From a virus, in the IMG/VR virus record IMGVR_UViG_3300009147_000001, positions 46,164-110,163 of that record: a DNA stretch of 64,000 bases; one strand, 5' to 3'. Within the stretch, counting starts at the first letter, position 1. Each line of letters starts with the position of its first letter. The notes under the pieces were generated by a model. The model did not search any database. It saw only the letters and a list, made by a program, of their open reading frames with translations, and was not told where the DNA came from. Below, piece after piece: positions 51,582 to 57,618 of this stretch. Made by a program: the position numbers and the translations under genes.

Positions 51582-51695
51582 GTGAGATTACTCATTTCGC
51601 TCATATTATGTGGCTTGGCCAGCACAATTGTTCTGGCAAGTTGCGCAATTTTTGTCTACCGAAGTACGTGGAAGGACGATCAGTCCAATGGATGA
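51582..51695 (+). CDS. Single-helix membrane peptide, lipoprotein-like
   Basis: A 37-residue frame from GTG 6 nt after AGGAG. RLLISLILCGLASTIVLASC has the hydrophobic helix followed by A-S-C, resembling a lipobox, then FVYRSTWKDDQSNG. The overlapping frame without a helix has no ribosome-binding site at its start. Confidence 0.5.
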   Translation: MRLLISLILCGLASTIVLASCAIFVYRSTWKDDQSNG

Positions 51696-51966
51696 CACCA
51701 CTCAGGTTATTCCGAAAATAACCGATAATACTTCCTGGCCAACGGCTGACGTGGTGACGGCAGAAATAGCGAAAATCACCCGTCGTCAGCCACATTTGGT
51801 GCATGTACGCACGGTTATTACTGTAGATAACGACGAAATAATCTTTGATGCCTCCGCGTCTGGTGATATTGATACCGGTGAAGCAATGCATTGGCTACGC
51901 CGTACCGTCAATGACGTTGTGGAAGAGTGGATTGAAGCGCGTGGCCAAGGTCCACGAGAACGATGA
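51688..51966 (+). CDS. Small acidic protein, unknown
   Basis: A 92-residue alpha/beta protein (ADVVTAEIAKITRRQPHLVH, VRTVITVDNDEIIFDASASG, WLRRTVNDVVEEWIEARG). The ATG overlaps the preceding frame by 8 nt. Confidence 0.58.
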   Translation: MDDTTQVIPKITDNTSWPTADVVTAEIAKITRRQPHLVHVRTVITVDNDEIIFDASASGDIDTGEAMHWLRRTVNDVVEEWIEARGQGPRER

Positions 51967-51968
51967 GT

Positions 51969-52017
51969 CATAGTTTTTGATCGTACACTACAGTGTAGTG
52001 TGCGGTCATGTTCTATG
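51969..52017 (+). repeat. Family C intergenic stem-loop
   Basis: Outer CATAG/CTATG, TTTTT internal strand, inner stem GATCGTACACTAC/GTAGTGTGCGGTC. Confidence 0.6.
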
Positions 52018-52100
52018 AAATGACTTAAAATGAATTAGGTAAAACGAAAAAACGGTTACAGAAGTAGATTCCATCGAATAGAAAAAAGGAGCACACGATC

Positions 52101-52358
52101 ATGACAACGAGCCGGCCCTGCGCGGTGTGTGGCCAGCCCTTCCGACCACCCTCACGGCGCGGTAGACCACCCACGAAATGCGATGCGTGCCTGACCACCA
52201 CCCTGACTGGACTAAGGGAACTGACCGCTCGTGAGCACCGAGCCGAATTAGATGATAGTATCAGAACATACAGAGTCGAAGACAGAATTGACTACCTAGA
52301 ATTGATGCTTAGAGCAAGAGGTACTCATATTAGTCAACATCGAGGAGATTACGATTAA
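52101..52358 (+). CDS. Small zinc-finger protein
   Basis: An 85-residue protein. PCAVCGQPFRPPSRRGRPPT and KCDACLTTT give C-x2-C ... C-x2-C with an AT-hook-like R-G-R-P between the knuckles, so it likely binds nucleic acid. The C-terminus is helical. Leader AAAAAAGGAGCACACG. Confidence 0.68.
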   Translation: MTTSRPCAVCGQPFRPPSRRGRPPTKCDACLTTTLTGLRELTAREHRAELDDSIRTYRVEDRIDYLELMLRARGTHISQHRGDYD

Positions 52359-52372
52359 AATCTGGAGTCACG

Positions 52373-52591
52373 GTGAATAGAAACGGGATACGCTTAACGA
52401 TATATCTATCGATAGTAATCCCAACTATGATAGTCAGTAGCATAGTAAGTTGGTATGTAAAACTACCACCGTTACTTGATATAATTATCTATGTCCTCCT
52501 TATATTTATCATCCTGACCGTATCAGAAGATCTAACGGACATGTGGATAAAACGGAAGAATAAAGGAAAAGATGATGCACATATTTCATAA
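52373..52591 (+). CDS. Small two-helix membrane protein
   Basis: A 72-residue protein from GTG with helices LTIYLSIVIPTMIVSSIVSW and LLDIIIYVLLIFIILTVSE and a basic C-terminus (WIKRKNKGKDD). Confidence 0.58.
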   Translation: MNRNGIRLTIYLSIVIPTMIVSSIVSWYVKLPPLLDIIIYVLLIFIILTVSEDLTDMWIKRKNKGKDDAHIS

Positions 52592-52715
52592 ATGGACACA
52601 ATGGGAAGACGATGTAATGAGGGTTTATACTTTCAGTCAGCGTACTTCTGTTATCGCAAGCGTACAGCGTCGACGCTGCACCAAGTGTGGCAAAGTCGTC
52701 ACAAGAACCATTTAA
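52572..52715 (+). CDS. Small basic protein with C-x2-C
   Basis: A 47-residue frame overlapping the preceding gene by 20 nt. Ends VQRRRCTKCGKVVTRTI, a half zinc knuckle with flanking arginines. AAAGGAAAAG precedes the ATG. Confidence 0.5.
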   Translation: MMHIFHKWTQWEDDVMRVYTFSQRTSVIASVQRRRCTKCGKVVTRTI

Positions 52716-52716
52716 T

Positions 52717-52803
52717 ATGTGTCAATTTATTGACACTAAAATTGCGCTCGCAGAAAAATTCATAAAAGGTCACAAGGGATTGGGAAGTGGAGGTACTAGT
52801 TGA
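52717..52803 (+). CDS. Very small protein
   Basis: A 28-residue frame (MCQFIDTKIALAEKFIKGHK, then GLGSGGTS). It fits between neighbours and its stop overlaps the next TTG start. Confidence 0.4.
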   Translation: MCQFIDTKIALAEKFIKGHKGLGSGGTS

Positions 52804-52988
52804 CAAAGGCAAGCGAGGTAACCGTCGTGATGGTCCATGAAAAAGACACCACGAATACCCAACGGTTCAAAGAACAAGTAGAGTCGGGCCAGAGACCTAT
52901 TATTGGCACCCTGTACATACCAAACTCTACGTTGAAACTATTAGGTGACCCAACAACCATTGTAGTTACTGTACGGGCGGACACATAG
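52800..52988 (+). CDS. Small protein, unknown
   Basis: A 62-residue protein from TTG at 52800, preceded by GGAGG. Beta-rich (ASEVTVVMVHEKDTTNTQRF, TIVVTVRADT). Not recognised. Confidence 0.55.
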   Translation: MTKASEVTVVMVHEKDTTNTQRFKEQVESGQRPIIGTLYIPNSTLKLLGDPTTIVVTVRADT

Positions 52989-52990
52989 CC

Positions 52991-53083
52991 ATGATGCGTT
53001 GCATTATCTGTAAGGCGCCAGAAAAGAACGGGAAAATCACCCACAACAGAGGCTGTCCTGACTATCTGAAGGATAAAAAATGA
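52991..53083 (+). CDS. Very small Cys-containing protein
   Basis: A 30-residue frame (MMRCIICKAPEKNGKITHNR, GCPDYLKDKK): C-x2-C plus H and C, a minimal zinc knuckle. Overlaps the next gene by 4 nt. Confidence 0.5.
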   Translation: MMRCIICKAPEKNGKITHNRGCPDYLKDKK

Positions 53084-53454
53084 CCACAATCGGCGATCTT
53101 GACCTCGTTCAGCGCGTGGTAGCGCGGGGTGTGCGTATTCTCGACCGAGAAGGCCCAGCGGACTGGTATAACCACGTCGACCTAACCAACCTTGATCTTA
53201 CCACCGGCGACGATTGCATTCTCGGTCAGCTTTGGCACTACTATCACGCGGGTACACCGTCCGACACAAACCCTGACGATGGCTTCGATAGTTTCCTCAA
53301 AATTTATGGTTGGTCCGTCCAGGAAGCGGCCAATAATGGATTCCTCCAATGGGGATATGCCGATGATCCTAACCTCACGGGACGCACCACTCCCATTGAT
53401 CTTCTGACGGCCGAATGGACTCGCGTCATTCAAGCCAGACGTGGAGAAGAATGA
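53080..53454 (+). CDS. Protein of unknown function with D-C-I-L-G-Q motif
   Basis: A 124-residue protein (LDLVQRVVARGVRILDREGP, DWYNHVDLTNLDLTTGDDCILGQL). This layout, a helix, then D-W, then C-[IV]-L-G-Q, recurs in actinophage proteins of unknown role and resembles the 50877 gene. Confidence 0.62.
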   Translation: MTTIGDLDLVQRVVARGVRILDREGPADWYNHVDLTNLDLTTGDDCILGQLWHYYHAGTPSDTNPDDGFDSFLKIYGWSVQEAANNGFLQWGYADDPNLTGRTTPIDLLTAEWTRVIQARRGEE

Positions 53455-53546
53455 TCATATTTTTCCTCATATTGTTCACTATTCTCGGTGGTATAATTGG
53501 ATGGGTCCTCAAAGGACTATACGATGAACTCCACGAAGAAGATTGA
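53451..53546 (+). CDS. Single-helix membrane peptide
   Basis: A 31-residue frame: one hydrophobic helix (IIFFLILFTILGGIIGWVLK) and an acidic tail (YDELHEED). ATGA overlap with the preceding gene. Confidence 0.5.
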   Translation: MIIFFLILFTILGGIIGWVLKGLYDELHEED

Positions 53547-53567
53547 ATGTGGCCGCTCAGTCAACAA

Positions 53568-53630
53568 GTCCTAGGACTTTGATAGTATATCTTCTCCGAA
53601 GATATGCTGTCATGGTGTTATGGATAAGGG
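53568..53630 (+). repeat. Family C intergenic stem-loop
   Basis: Inner 14-bp stem GATAGTATATCTTC/GAAGATATGCTGTC with GU pairs, flanked by short outer strands, just before the next gene. Confidence 0.55.
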
Positions 53631-53636
53631 GAGATT

Positions 53637-53909
53637 ATGGCAAGGCTGAGTAATAATGCAGTGGGTACGCTTAATAATCTTCGAGTATGGTGTACCCACT
53701 GCGGTCGTAAGTGTGGCACATTTGCCAGAGGGTCAACTAAGTTGTATGGAAGTTGGGTCTGCTATCCAAATGTAGCCGGTGAATTGAACTGCTATGATTT
53801 GGTACTCAATCATGGCCACGCCGCTGACTCCTGTGGTCAGTGTTGGACAGATGAGGAGAAGCCGCCACCGCCAAAAATTAGAACAGCAGAGACCAGTCCA
53901 TTTAGTTAG
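53637..53909 (+). CDS. Small zinc-binding protein
   Basis: A 90-residue protein. RVWCTHCGRKCGTFARG and DSCGQCWTDEE give two C-x2-C pairs plus CYPNVAGELNCYDLVLNHGH between them. The C-x2-C-G-R and later W/C pattern resembles actinophage RNA- or DNA-binding ribbons. Leader AAGGGGAGATT. Confidence 0.65.
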   Translation: MARLSNNAVGTLNNLRVWCTHCGRKCGTFARGSTKLYGSWVCYPNVAGELNCYDLVLNHGHAADSCGQCWTDEEKPPPPKIRTAETSPFS

Positions 53910-53932
53910 AATGACAATATTTTTGAGGAACA

Positions 53933-54178
53933 ATGACGAATAATATTGTTGATGATATTCAGGTAAAGATCCTCCATAATGGCGAATTCGATACAAACGT
54001 ACATATTATTGTTGATGCGAGTACGGTGATTCATGTACTCAATGAGCATAAGGTTGAGATACAGGTGCCATTTTTGCTCATACGCAGGATTGTCTTTGAA
54101 TATTTAAGGCAGACAGCAATTAATGAAATACGTGCCATGGACGATGATGATTTTCAGGGTATTTTCTTGGGTATTTAG
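53933..54178 (+). CDS. Small protein, unknown
   Basis: An 81-residue alpha/beta protein (DDIQVKILHNGEFDTNVHII, HKVEIQVPFLLIRRIVFEYL). Last protein gene before the RNA-rich cassette; AGGAACA leader. Confidence 0.58.
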   Translation: MTNNIVDDIQVKILHNGEFDTNVHIIVDASTVIHVLNEHKVEIQVPFLLIRRIVFEYLRQTAINEIRAMDDDDFQGIFLGI

Positions 54179-54861
54179 CGATTTGTCCCTCATGTCCGAT
54201 ACATCCTTTATAGCTGATCATGAATATCTATAGCGCGCTGACCAGCCAAAATGCCAATTGCTTCAATTGCTTGACAGTCCTGGCAGCACCGGCTACAGTG
54301 GAGAGCGTTGGCGGGCACGCTGGACACCGAGACTTGTCAACTACACAGGATTTGACGAACATTACCTCGCTCACTGCGGCCGGTAATGAGTGGGTTCCTG
54401 GTGAACCTCGTGGCGCCCGGAGTGTTTTGTCCTTTTGGCTTCGCGAGCGACACGGGAAATGTATCTGGACCCCTTTCCAAGGGGTTTTCTGTCCGTTTCC
54501 CTCTTGGGTATGGCGCGAAGATACAATGTTCACAGTCCGACACACTAATCTACGGTAGTGTGCTGCTAAGGGATTTACTGTTCCTACGGACAAAACAGTA
54601 GACGTCTGGCTTAGTATGAGCACTAAGCCCGGCATATGGTCAGCCCCACCATAAGACACAACGGGGCACTTACCTGAGGGGATGACAGGGTAAGAGCTGA
54701 GACGTGTCATATAGTACACACTATACGAGGAATGAGCCTTCGGATCAGCTAACCGCCGTTCGATTCGGCGCATCTCCACGAGGTTGCGCGATCCAACCAA
54801 TAAAAGTTCGGTGAAGGACAGGTGAAGGACACACTATAACAAATGTCCATGATCGCTTAAT
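54179..54861 (+). other. Gene-free entrance to the RNA cassette
   Basis: No convincing frame. It holds a row of hairpins (54540-54660: CACACTA/TAGTGTG, ACTGTT/AACAGT, GGCTTAGT/ACTAAGCC, TATGG/CCATA), a motif GAGACTTGTCAACTACACAG at 54331 that recurs in altered form at 54691 and 56664, and a lone T-arm-like segment near 54752-54768 (CGCCG-TTCGATT-CGGCG) whose other tRNA parts I could not assign. Confidence 0.5.
54471..54493 (+). terminator. Rho-independent terminator candidate
   Basis: ACCCCTT-TCC-AAGGGGTTTTC: a 7-bp GC-containing stem followed by TTTTC, located after the last small protein gene and before the tRNA cassette. Confidence 0.55.
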
Positions 54862-54933
54862 TCTCGCATAGTTTAATAGGCAGAACGCTGCGCTCTGGAC
54901 GCAGAGGTTATAGTTCGAATCTATGTGCGAGAG
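54862..54933 (+). tRNA. tRNA-Gln (CTG)
   Basis: A 72-nt cloverleaf: acceptor TCTCGCA/TGCGAGA, D arm GTTT/GAAC, anticodon stem CTGCG/CGCAG with loop CTCTGGA (anticodon CTG), T arm TATAG/CTATG with TTCGAAT. No CCA encoded. It is the first ordinary tRNA of the cassette. Confidence 0.85.
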
Positions 54934-54935
54934 CT

Positions 54936-55006
54936 GATGTGGGTCGATAGTAATTGGTTATCTTCTTATAACAGGTTAGGCCGATTGCTGATAACATATC
55001 CACATC
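54936..55006 (+). ncRNA. Family A element 1 (short insert)
   Basis: Outer stem GATGTGG/CCACATC, GTCGA, inner stem TAGTAATTGG/CCGATTGCTG (GU pairs), TTATC after the inner stem, a 20-nt insert with a GTTAT/ATAAC hairpin, and CATATCC at the end. It lies 2 nt after tRNA-Gln. Confidence 0.75.
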
Positions 55007-55013
55007 GTGAGAG

Positions 55014-55089
55014 TTGGTTCGGGTCGAAGATAATCGGTTATCTCACTGCAAATGACACGCCGATCATCAATCATTATATCCGAACGACC
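55014..55089 (+). ncRNA. Family A element 2 (short insert)
   Basis: Outer stem GTTCGG/CCGAAC, GTCGAA, inner stem GATAATCGG/CCGATCATC, then TTATC, an insert of about 20 nt, and TATATCC. Tandem with element 1. Confidence 0.75.
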
Positions 55090-55091
55090 AC

Positions 55092-55312
55092 GTCTACATC
55101 CAGTTGAGAAGCTAAGCACACACGTACTCCGGTGTAGACATATATGTTCCCATCCATACGGCCGAGAATACAACATGTCCCTCCCGATGGGAACTAAAGC
55201 TTTCTCCATCCTACACGAGCGCGATCACCAAGAAGGGACCGATGGAGAAGGAAATTCAGCACGGTCATGGCAGAGATTCATCGAACTACTATCGTCCCAT
55301 CGCATGACCGTG
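55092..55312 (+). repeat. Family B row: four stem-capped loops
   Basis: Four consecutive inverted repeats with loops of about 30 nt: GTCTACATCC/GGTGTAGAC (55092-55139), GTTCCCAT/ATGGGAAC (55146-55194), TTTCTCCATC/GATGGAGAAG (55200-55251), CACGGTCATG/CATGACCGTG (55260-55312). Stems differ completely and loops share no clear sequence. No frame spans them convincingly. Confidence 0.7.
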
Positions 55313-55370
55313 ATGGTGGCCTTATCAAATAGGGTGTTTATTATCCAAGCCACGCCCATATGGTCACTGT

Positions 55371-55630
55371 AGTATGTGGTTGTGTCATACTTGACGCAAT
55401 AATCATAGTTCAACCACACAACCACATACTTTATCATGATCCTGTCACCAACCGAACGTGGCCCAACCCACCCATACACGATCATGATAAAGTATGATAA
55501 TAATTACGCCAAAGACCAATCAGTAAACTATGTCATGCACGTGTAATTATTATCATACTTTATCATGATCACATCATCTGCGGAGCGTAAACCAAAACCA
55601 TTCCATGCGATCATGATAAAGTATGATAAT
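55371..55630 (+). repeat. Family B cluster with alternating long arms
   Basis: AGTATGTGGTTGTGT (55371) pairs with its complement at 55416. Then a motif around GATCATGATAAAGTATGAT occurs four times in alternating orientation (55428, 55480, 55543, 55609); the 55480-55507 and 55543-55570 arms are a perfect 28-bp inverted repeat. Spacers are 33-38 nt and unrelated. Any neighbouring pair of arms can form a hairpin, so alternative structures compete. Confidence 0.8.
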
Positions 55631-55702
55631 GATTTCACCAAGTCTTGTGCATACACCAAACGCAGCCGGTGACACTGTTATTCGTAAGGGAGAACGTGGA
55701 AC

Positions 55703-55846
55703 ATGAGCAACGACGAGGAACGTCTCAAGAAGGTTATTGCGGATAAGGTGGCAGAGGATAAACGTCGAGCCGCAGAAAAACTAGCTGCGGATCAGGCTGA
55801 GCAACGGCTGCATGAGGAAGAACGTCGTCAGCGCAACAAAGAGTAG
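55703..55846 (+). CDS. Small charged helical protein
   Basis: A 47-residue frame (MSNDEERLKKVIADKVAEDK, RRAAEKLAADQAEQRLHEEE, RRQRNKE), a single long charged helix. AAGGGAGAACG precedes the ATG. It resembles the proteins at 63089 and 63316 in style, and may be a coiled coil or RNA-binding helix. Confidence 0.58.
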   Translation: MSNDEERLKKVIADKVAEDKRRAAEKLAADQAEQRLHEEERRQRNKE

Positions 55847-55855
55847 TTCGCGGTT

Positions 55856-55929
55856 AGCGGGATGGCGCAGGTCGGTAGCGCGCGGGGCTCATAACCCCGA
55901 GGTCATGGGTTCGAATCCCATTCCCGCAA
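55856..55929 (+). tRNA. Initiator-type tRNA-fMet (CAT)
   Basis: A 74-nt cloverleaf: position 1 does not pair with 72 (A and A) while 2-7 pair, three G-C pairs sit next to the anticodon loop (GGG/CCC), loop CTCATAA, T arm ATGGG/CCCAT with TTCGAAT. The unpaired 1-72 position and GGG/CCC are initiator hallmarks. No CCA encoded. Confidence 0.85.
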
Positions 55930-56028
55930 CGTGACGCATAGCTTGGGTTTCGGTTTTTGGTGACGATATCCGAGGCAATCAGCGCATTTATATTGCGGTA
56001 AACCTAGATTGTTGAAATTATGAGGAAC

Positions 56029-56091
56029 CATGTTTAATATCAGCGTGGTATCGTGGACGCTGGTGTGTGGCGCAAACTACGTAAGAAGGTG
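56029..56091 (+). CDS. Putative 20-residue peptide before HNH gene
   Basis: Frame MFNISVVSWTLVCGANYVRR ending in TGA that overlaps the HNH ribosome-binding site; GAGGAACC precedes the ATG. It could be a coupling leader for the HNH gene, whose own start codon is non-standard. Confidence 0.35.
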
Positions 56092-56095
56092 AGGT

Positions 56096-56416
56096 ATTAA
56101 ACCTGATAGACGTAGACGTCGAGAACAATTAGAAGGTGGCGCTAGCGTCACCAGGGCACAGCTTGATCGTATATATGTCAGAGACAACGGAATCTGTCAG
56201 ATATGCCACGAGCCGTGCGCACGTGAGGATGCCTCGCGTGATCACATCAAGGAAGTGAGATACTGTTCTCGTCAAGAAGCACGAAGTGACAAAAATGTCC
56301 AACTCGCACACAAAGAATGTAATGGACGTCGAGAACGACAATACTTTGATGAATTAGCAACAAAAGGTATGGACCAACTCTTACGGGAGTTGGGCGATCG
56401 GTATCGTAAATACTAG
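56096..56416 (+). CDS. HNH endonuclease with non-standard start
   Basis: A 106-residue reading. GICQICHEPCARE gives the first zinc knuckle, ASRDHIKEVRY the HNH core (D-H-I), and VQLAHKECNGRR the closing N and second C, matching HNH homing or restriction-like nucleases. In this frame there is no ATG, GTG or TTG ahead of the domain. AAGGTGAGG lies just before an ATT at 56096, which is taken as start; a frameshift from the preceding peptide is the alternative. It sits among tRNA and RNA elements and may be a mobile gene. Confidence 0.72.
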   Translation: MKPDRRRRREQLEGGASVTRAQLDRIYVRDNGICQICHEPCAREDASRDHIKEVRYCSRQEARSDKNVQLAHKECNGRRERQYFDELATKGMDQLLRELGDRYRKY

Positions 56417-56430
56417 ATGTGGAGGATCGC

Positions 56431-56496
56431 ATGACGGAGCCAACCACACCGGTGGAGCCAACACCAGACGAGCCGGAAAGTGGTCCGGACGAGTAA
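56431..56496 (+). CDS. Very small acidic Pro-rich peptide
   Basis: A 21-residue frame (MTEPTTPVEPTPDEPESGPD E) directly after GGAGG. Real translation is plausible from the strong leader; function unknown. Confidence 0.42.
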   Translation: MTEPTTPVEPTPDEPESGPDE

Positions 56497-56503
56497 GACA
56501 CGA

Positions 56504-56637
56504 GTTGTTTTGGGTCGAATGGTATCGGTTATCATATTATCAGTTCGATTCTGAATACTCGCTCCTCACGGATGGCGAGTACTTACACCTAGTGTAAGGG
56601 AATTGTTACCGATAGCAGCTCACATATCCAAAACAAC
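56504..56637 (+). ncRNA. Family A element 4 carrying a permuted tRNA
   Basis: Outer stem GTTGTTTTGG/CCAAAACAAC, GTCGAA, inner stem TATCGG/CCGATA, TTATC, an 80-nt insert, CACATATCC. The insert holds tRNA halves in reversed order. Confidence 0.75.
56529..56608 (+). tRNA. Circularly permuted tRNA, probably Asn (GTT)
   Basis: The 3' half comes first: T arm TCAG-TTCGATT-CTGA and acceptor strand TACTCGC (56556-56562). After a 12-nt linker the 5' half begins with GCGAGTA (56575-56581), a perfect 7-bp partner, then a D-like arm TACA/TGTA, GGGAA and TTGTTA, which supplies U33, anticodon GTT and A37. The expected anticodon stem GGGAA/TTATC has one mismatch. The D loop lacks GG, so function is less certain than for the Lys and Met copies. 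Confidence 0.6.
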
Positions 56638-56642
56638 CACAG

Positions 56643-56705
56643 TATGTTATAGGATCAACTCCGAGACGTGTCAACTACACAAGACATGGGCCATCCTATA
56701 ACATA
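56643..56705 (+). repeat. Family B stem-loop with shared loop motif
   Basis: A 12-bp perfect stem TATGTTATAGGA/TCCTATAACATA around a loop containing GAGACGTGTCAACTACACAA, a sequence close to one at 54331 and partly at 54691. Confidence 0.65.
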
Positions 56706-56707
56706 AC

Positions 56708-56782
56708 GTCTTCGTAGCCCAATATGGTAGAGGCACAGCCTTGAGGTGGCTGACAGTGCAGGTTCGAACCCTGTCGAAGGCA
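56708..56782 (+). tRNA. tRNA with anticodon GAG (Leu codons), short variable loop
   Basis: Acceptor GTCTTCG/CGAAGGC, D arm, anticodon stem CAGCC/GGCTG with loop TTGAGGT, variable loop ACAGT, T arm GCAGG/CCTGT with TTCGAAC. The anticodon reads CUC/CUU (Leu), but bacterial tRNA-Leu normally has a long variable arm, absent here. Confidence 0.8.
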
Positions 56783-56878
56783 CGCGGACATAAAAAAGGT
56801 TGGCAGTGACACAAAAGTCCGACACGTGGATCGTATGCCACCGCTGTTGACAAAAAATAACGTGGAACTGCCACTATG

Positions 56879-56926
56879 GTTTCCTCATTCCTTGGTTTCC
56901 TCATTCCTTGGTTTCCTCATTCCTGA
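56879..56926 (+). repeat. Three tandem 16-nt repeats
   Basis: GGTTTCCTCATTCCTT occurs three times in a row (last copy ends TG). The final copy forms a stem CCTCATT/AATGAGG with following bases; a similar CCTCGTTTT/AAAACGAGG hairpin follows element 5. Confidence 0.7.
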
Positions 56927-56949
56927 AAAATGAGGTGGTGGACTGGGTT

Positions 56950-57024
56950 GGATTCGGGTCGGAAGATATTGGTTATCCTACCACTTTGGAATCAATCCGA
57001 TATCATTATTACACATCCGAATCT
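56950..57024 (+). ncRNA. Family A element 5 (short insert)
   Basis: Outer stem GATTCGG/CCGAATC, GTCGGAA, inner stem GATATTGG/CCGATATC, TTATC, an insert of about 20 nt, ACACATCC. It is flanked on both sides by CCTC...GAGGTGGTGG hairpins. Confidence 0.75.
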
Positions 57025-57069
57025 ATCATATGTTTCCTCGTTTTCTTAAAACGAGGTGGTGGAGGCGGC

Positions 57070-57145
57070 AGGTTCGGGTCGAACGTAGATCGGTTATCTT
57101 TGAAAGAAGAGTAAATGCCCGATCTACATCAATATATCCGAACCT
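57070..57145 (+). ncRNA. Family A element 6 (short insert)
   Basis: Outer stem AGGTTCGG/CCGAACCT, GTCGAAC, a 9-bp perfect inner stem GTAGATCGG/CCGATCTAC, TTATC, short insert, AATATATCC. The strongest pairing of the short-insert copies. Confidence 0.8.
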
Positions 57146-57174
57146 TAACAATAAGTGAATGCACGATATCCGAG

Positions 57175-57237
57175 TAATTGGGTCGAAGATAATTGGTTAT
57201 CCACCCGAGCTAGTCTAGCGCATGGACCAATTATCAT
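57175..57237 (+). ncRNA. Degenerate or rearranged family A element 7
   Basis: GGGTCGAA, perfect inner stem GATAATTGG/CCAATTATC and TTATC are present, but no outer stem or downstream ATATCC. ATATCC occurs upstream instead (57157), so this copy may be broken or circularly permuted. Confidence 0.5.
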
Positions 57238-57282
57238 AGTGTGTTCTTCCGACGAGAGCTAGACGCGAAAGGAGTGATCATC

Positions 57283-57300
57283 ATGATCTACCGACGTTAG
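57283..57300 (+). CDS. Possible five-residue leader peptide
   Basis: AAAGGAGTGATCATC precedes ATG-ATC-TAC-CGA-CGT-TAG (MIYRR). It is followed by a GCCCAC/GTGGGC hairpin and the next gene, an arrangement like an attenuator leader. Weak support. Confidence 0.3.
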   Translation: MIYRR

Positions 57301-57329
57301 CCCACGGTGGGCTGACCGGAAAGGTCACG

Positions 57330-57611
57330 ATGTCACGCACCGATGTTCATCGACCATGGCACGTTCAGATTAATGATCCGTACAATCGCCACATTCTGTA
57401 CCGATATCCTGGTCTTTATAGTGAAATGATGGTAACATCATTCAAGAATATCGGTTGTGGCTGTGCCTTATGTACAGGTACGTTCTTCCGTCGACACGCG
57501 CGTAGACAAGAGCGAGTGCAATGGAGGACGGCTAAACGGGACATACTTAAATGCCAGGCCGCTGACCGTGAGCATATAGATGTACCGCTGATCCGCGGTA
57601 ATGCCTGGTAA
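57330..57611 (+). CDS. Small basic Cys-containing protein, unknown
   Basis: A 93-residue protein (NIGCGCALCTGTFFRRHARR, C-x-C-x2-C with flanking basic residues, then a helical region). It likely binds metal and nucleic acid. GGAAAGGTC precedes the ATG; a GCCCAC-GGTGGGC hairpin lies in the leader. Confidence 0.6.
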   Translation: MSRTDVHRPWHVQINDPYNRHILYRYPGLYSEMMVTSFKNIGCGCALCTGTFFRRHARRQERVQWRTAKRDILKCQAADREHIDVPLIRGNAW

Positions 57612-57618
57612 CTTATTT

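Noticed and set aside
54228-54800. Long leftward frame as a gene
   Set aside because: It lies across hairpins, a terminator-like sequence and a T-arm-like sequence, shows the R-R-I-E-R-R signature of reading antisense through tRNA, and has no ribosome-binding site.
55371-55630. CRISPR array
   Set aside because: Repeat and spacer sizes look suggestive, but repeats alternate in orientation, differ in length and there are no cas genes; inverted-repeat hairpins explain it better.
56908-57114. Rightward frame from TTG running through elements 5 and 6
   Set aside because: It spans two family A elements and tandem repeats with a weak start; the RNA structures are better supported than a protein.
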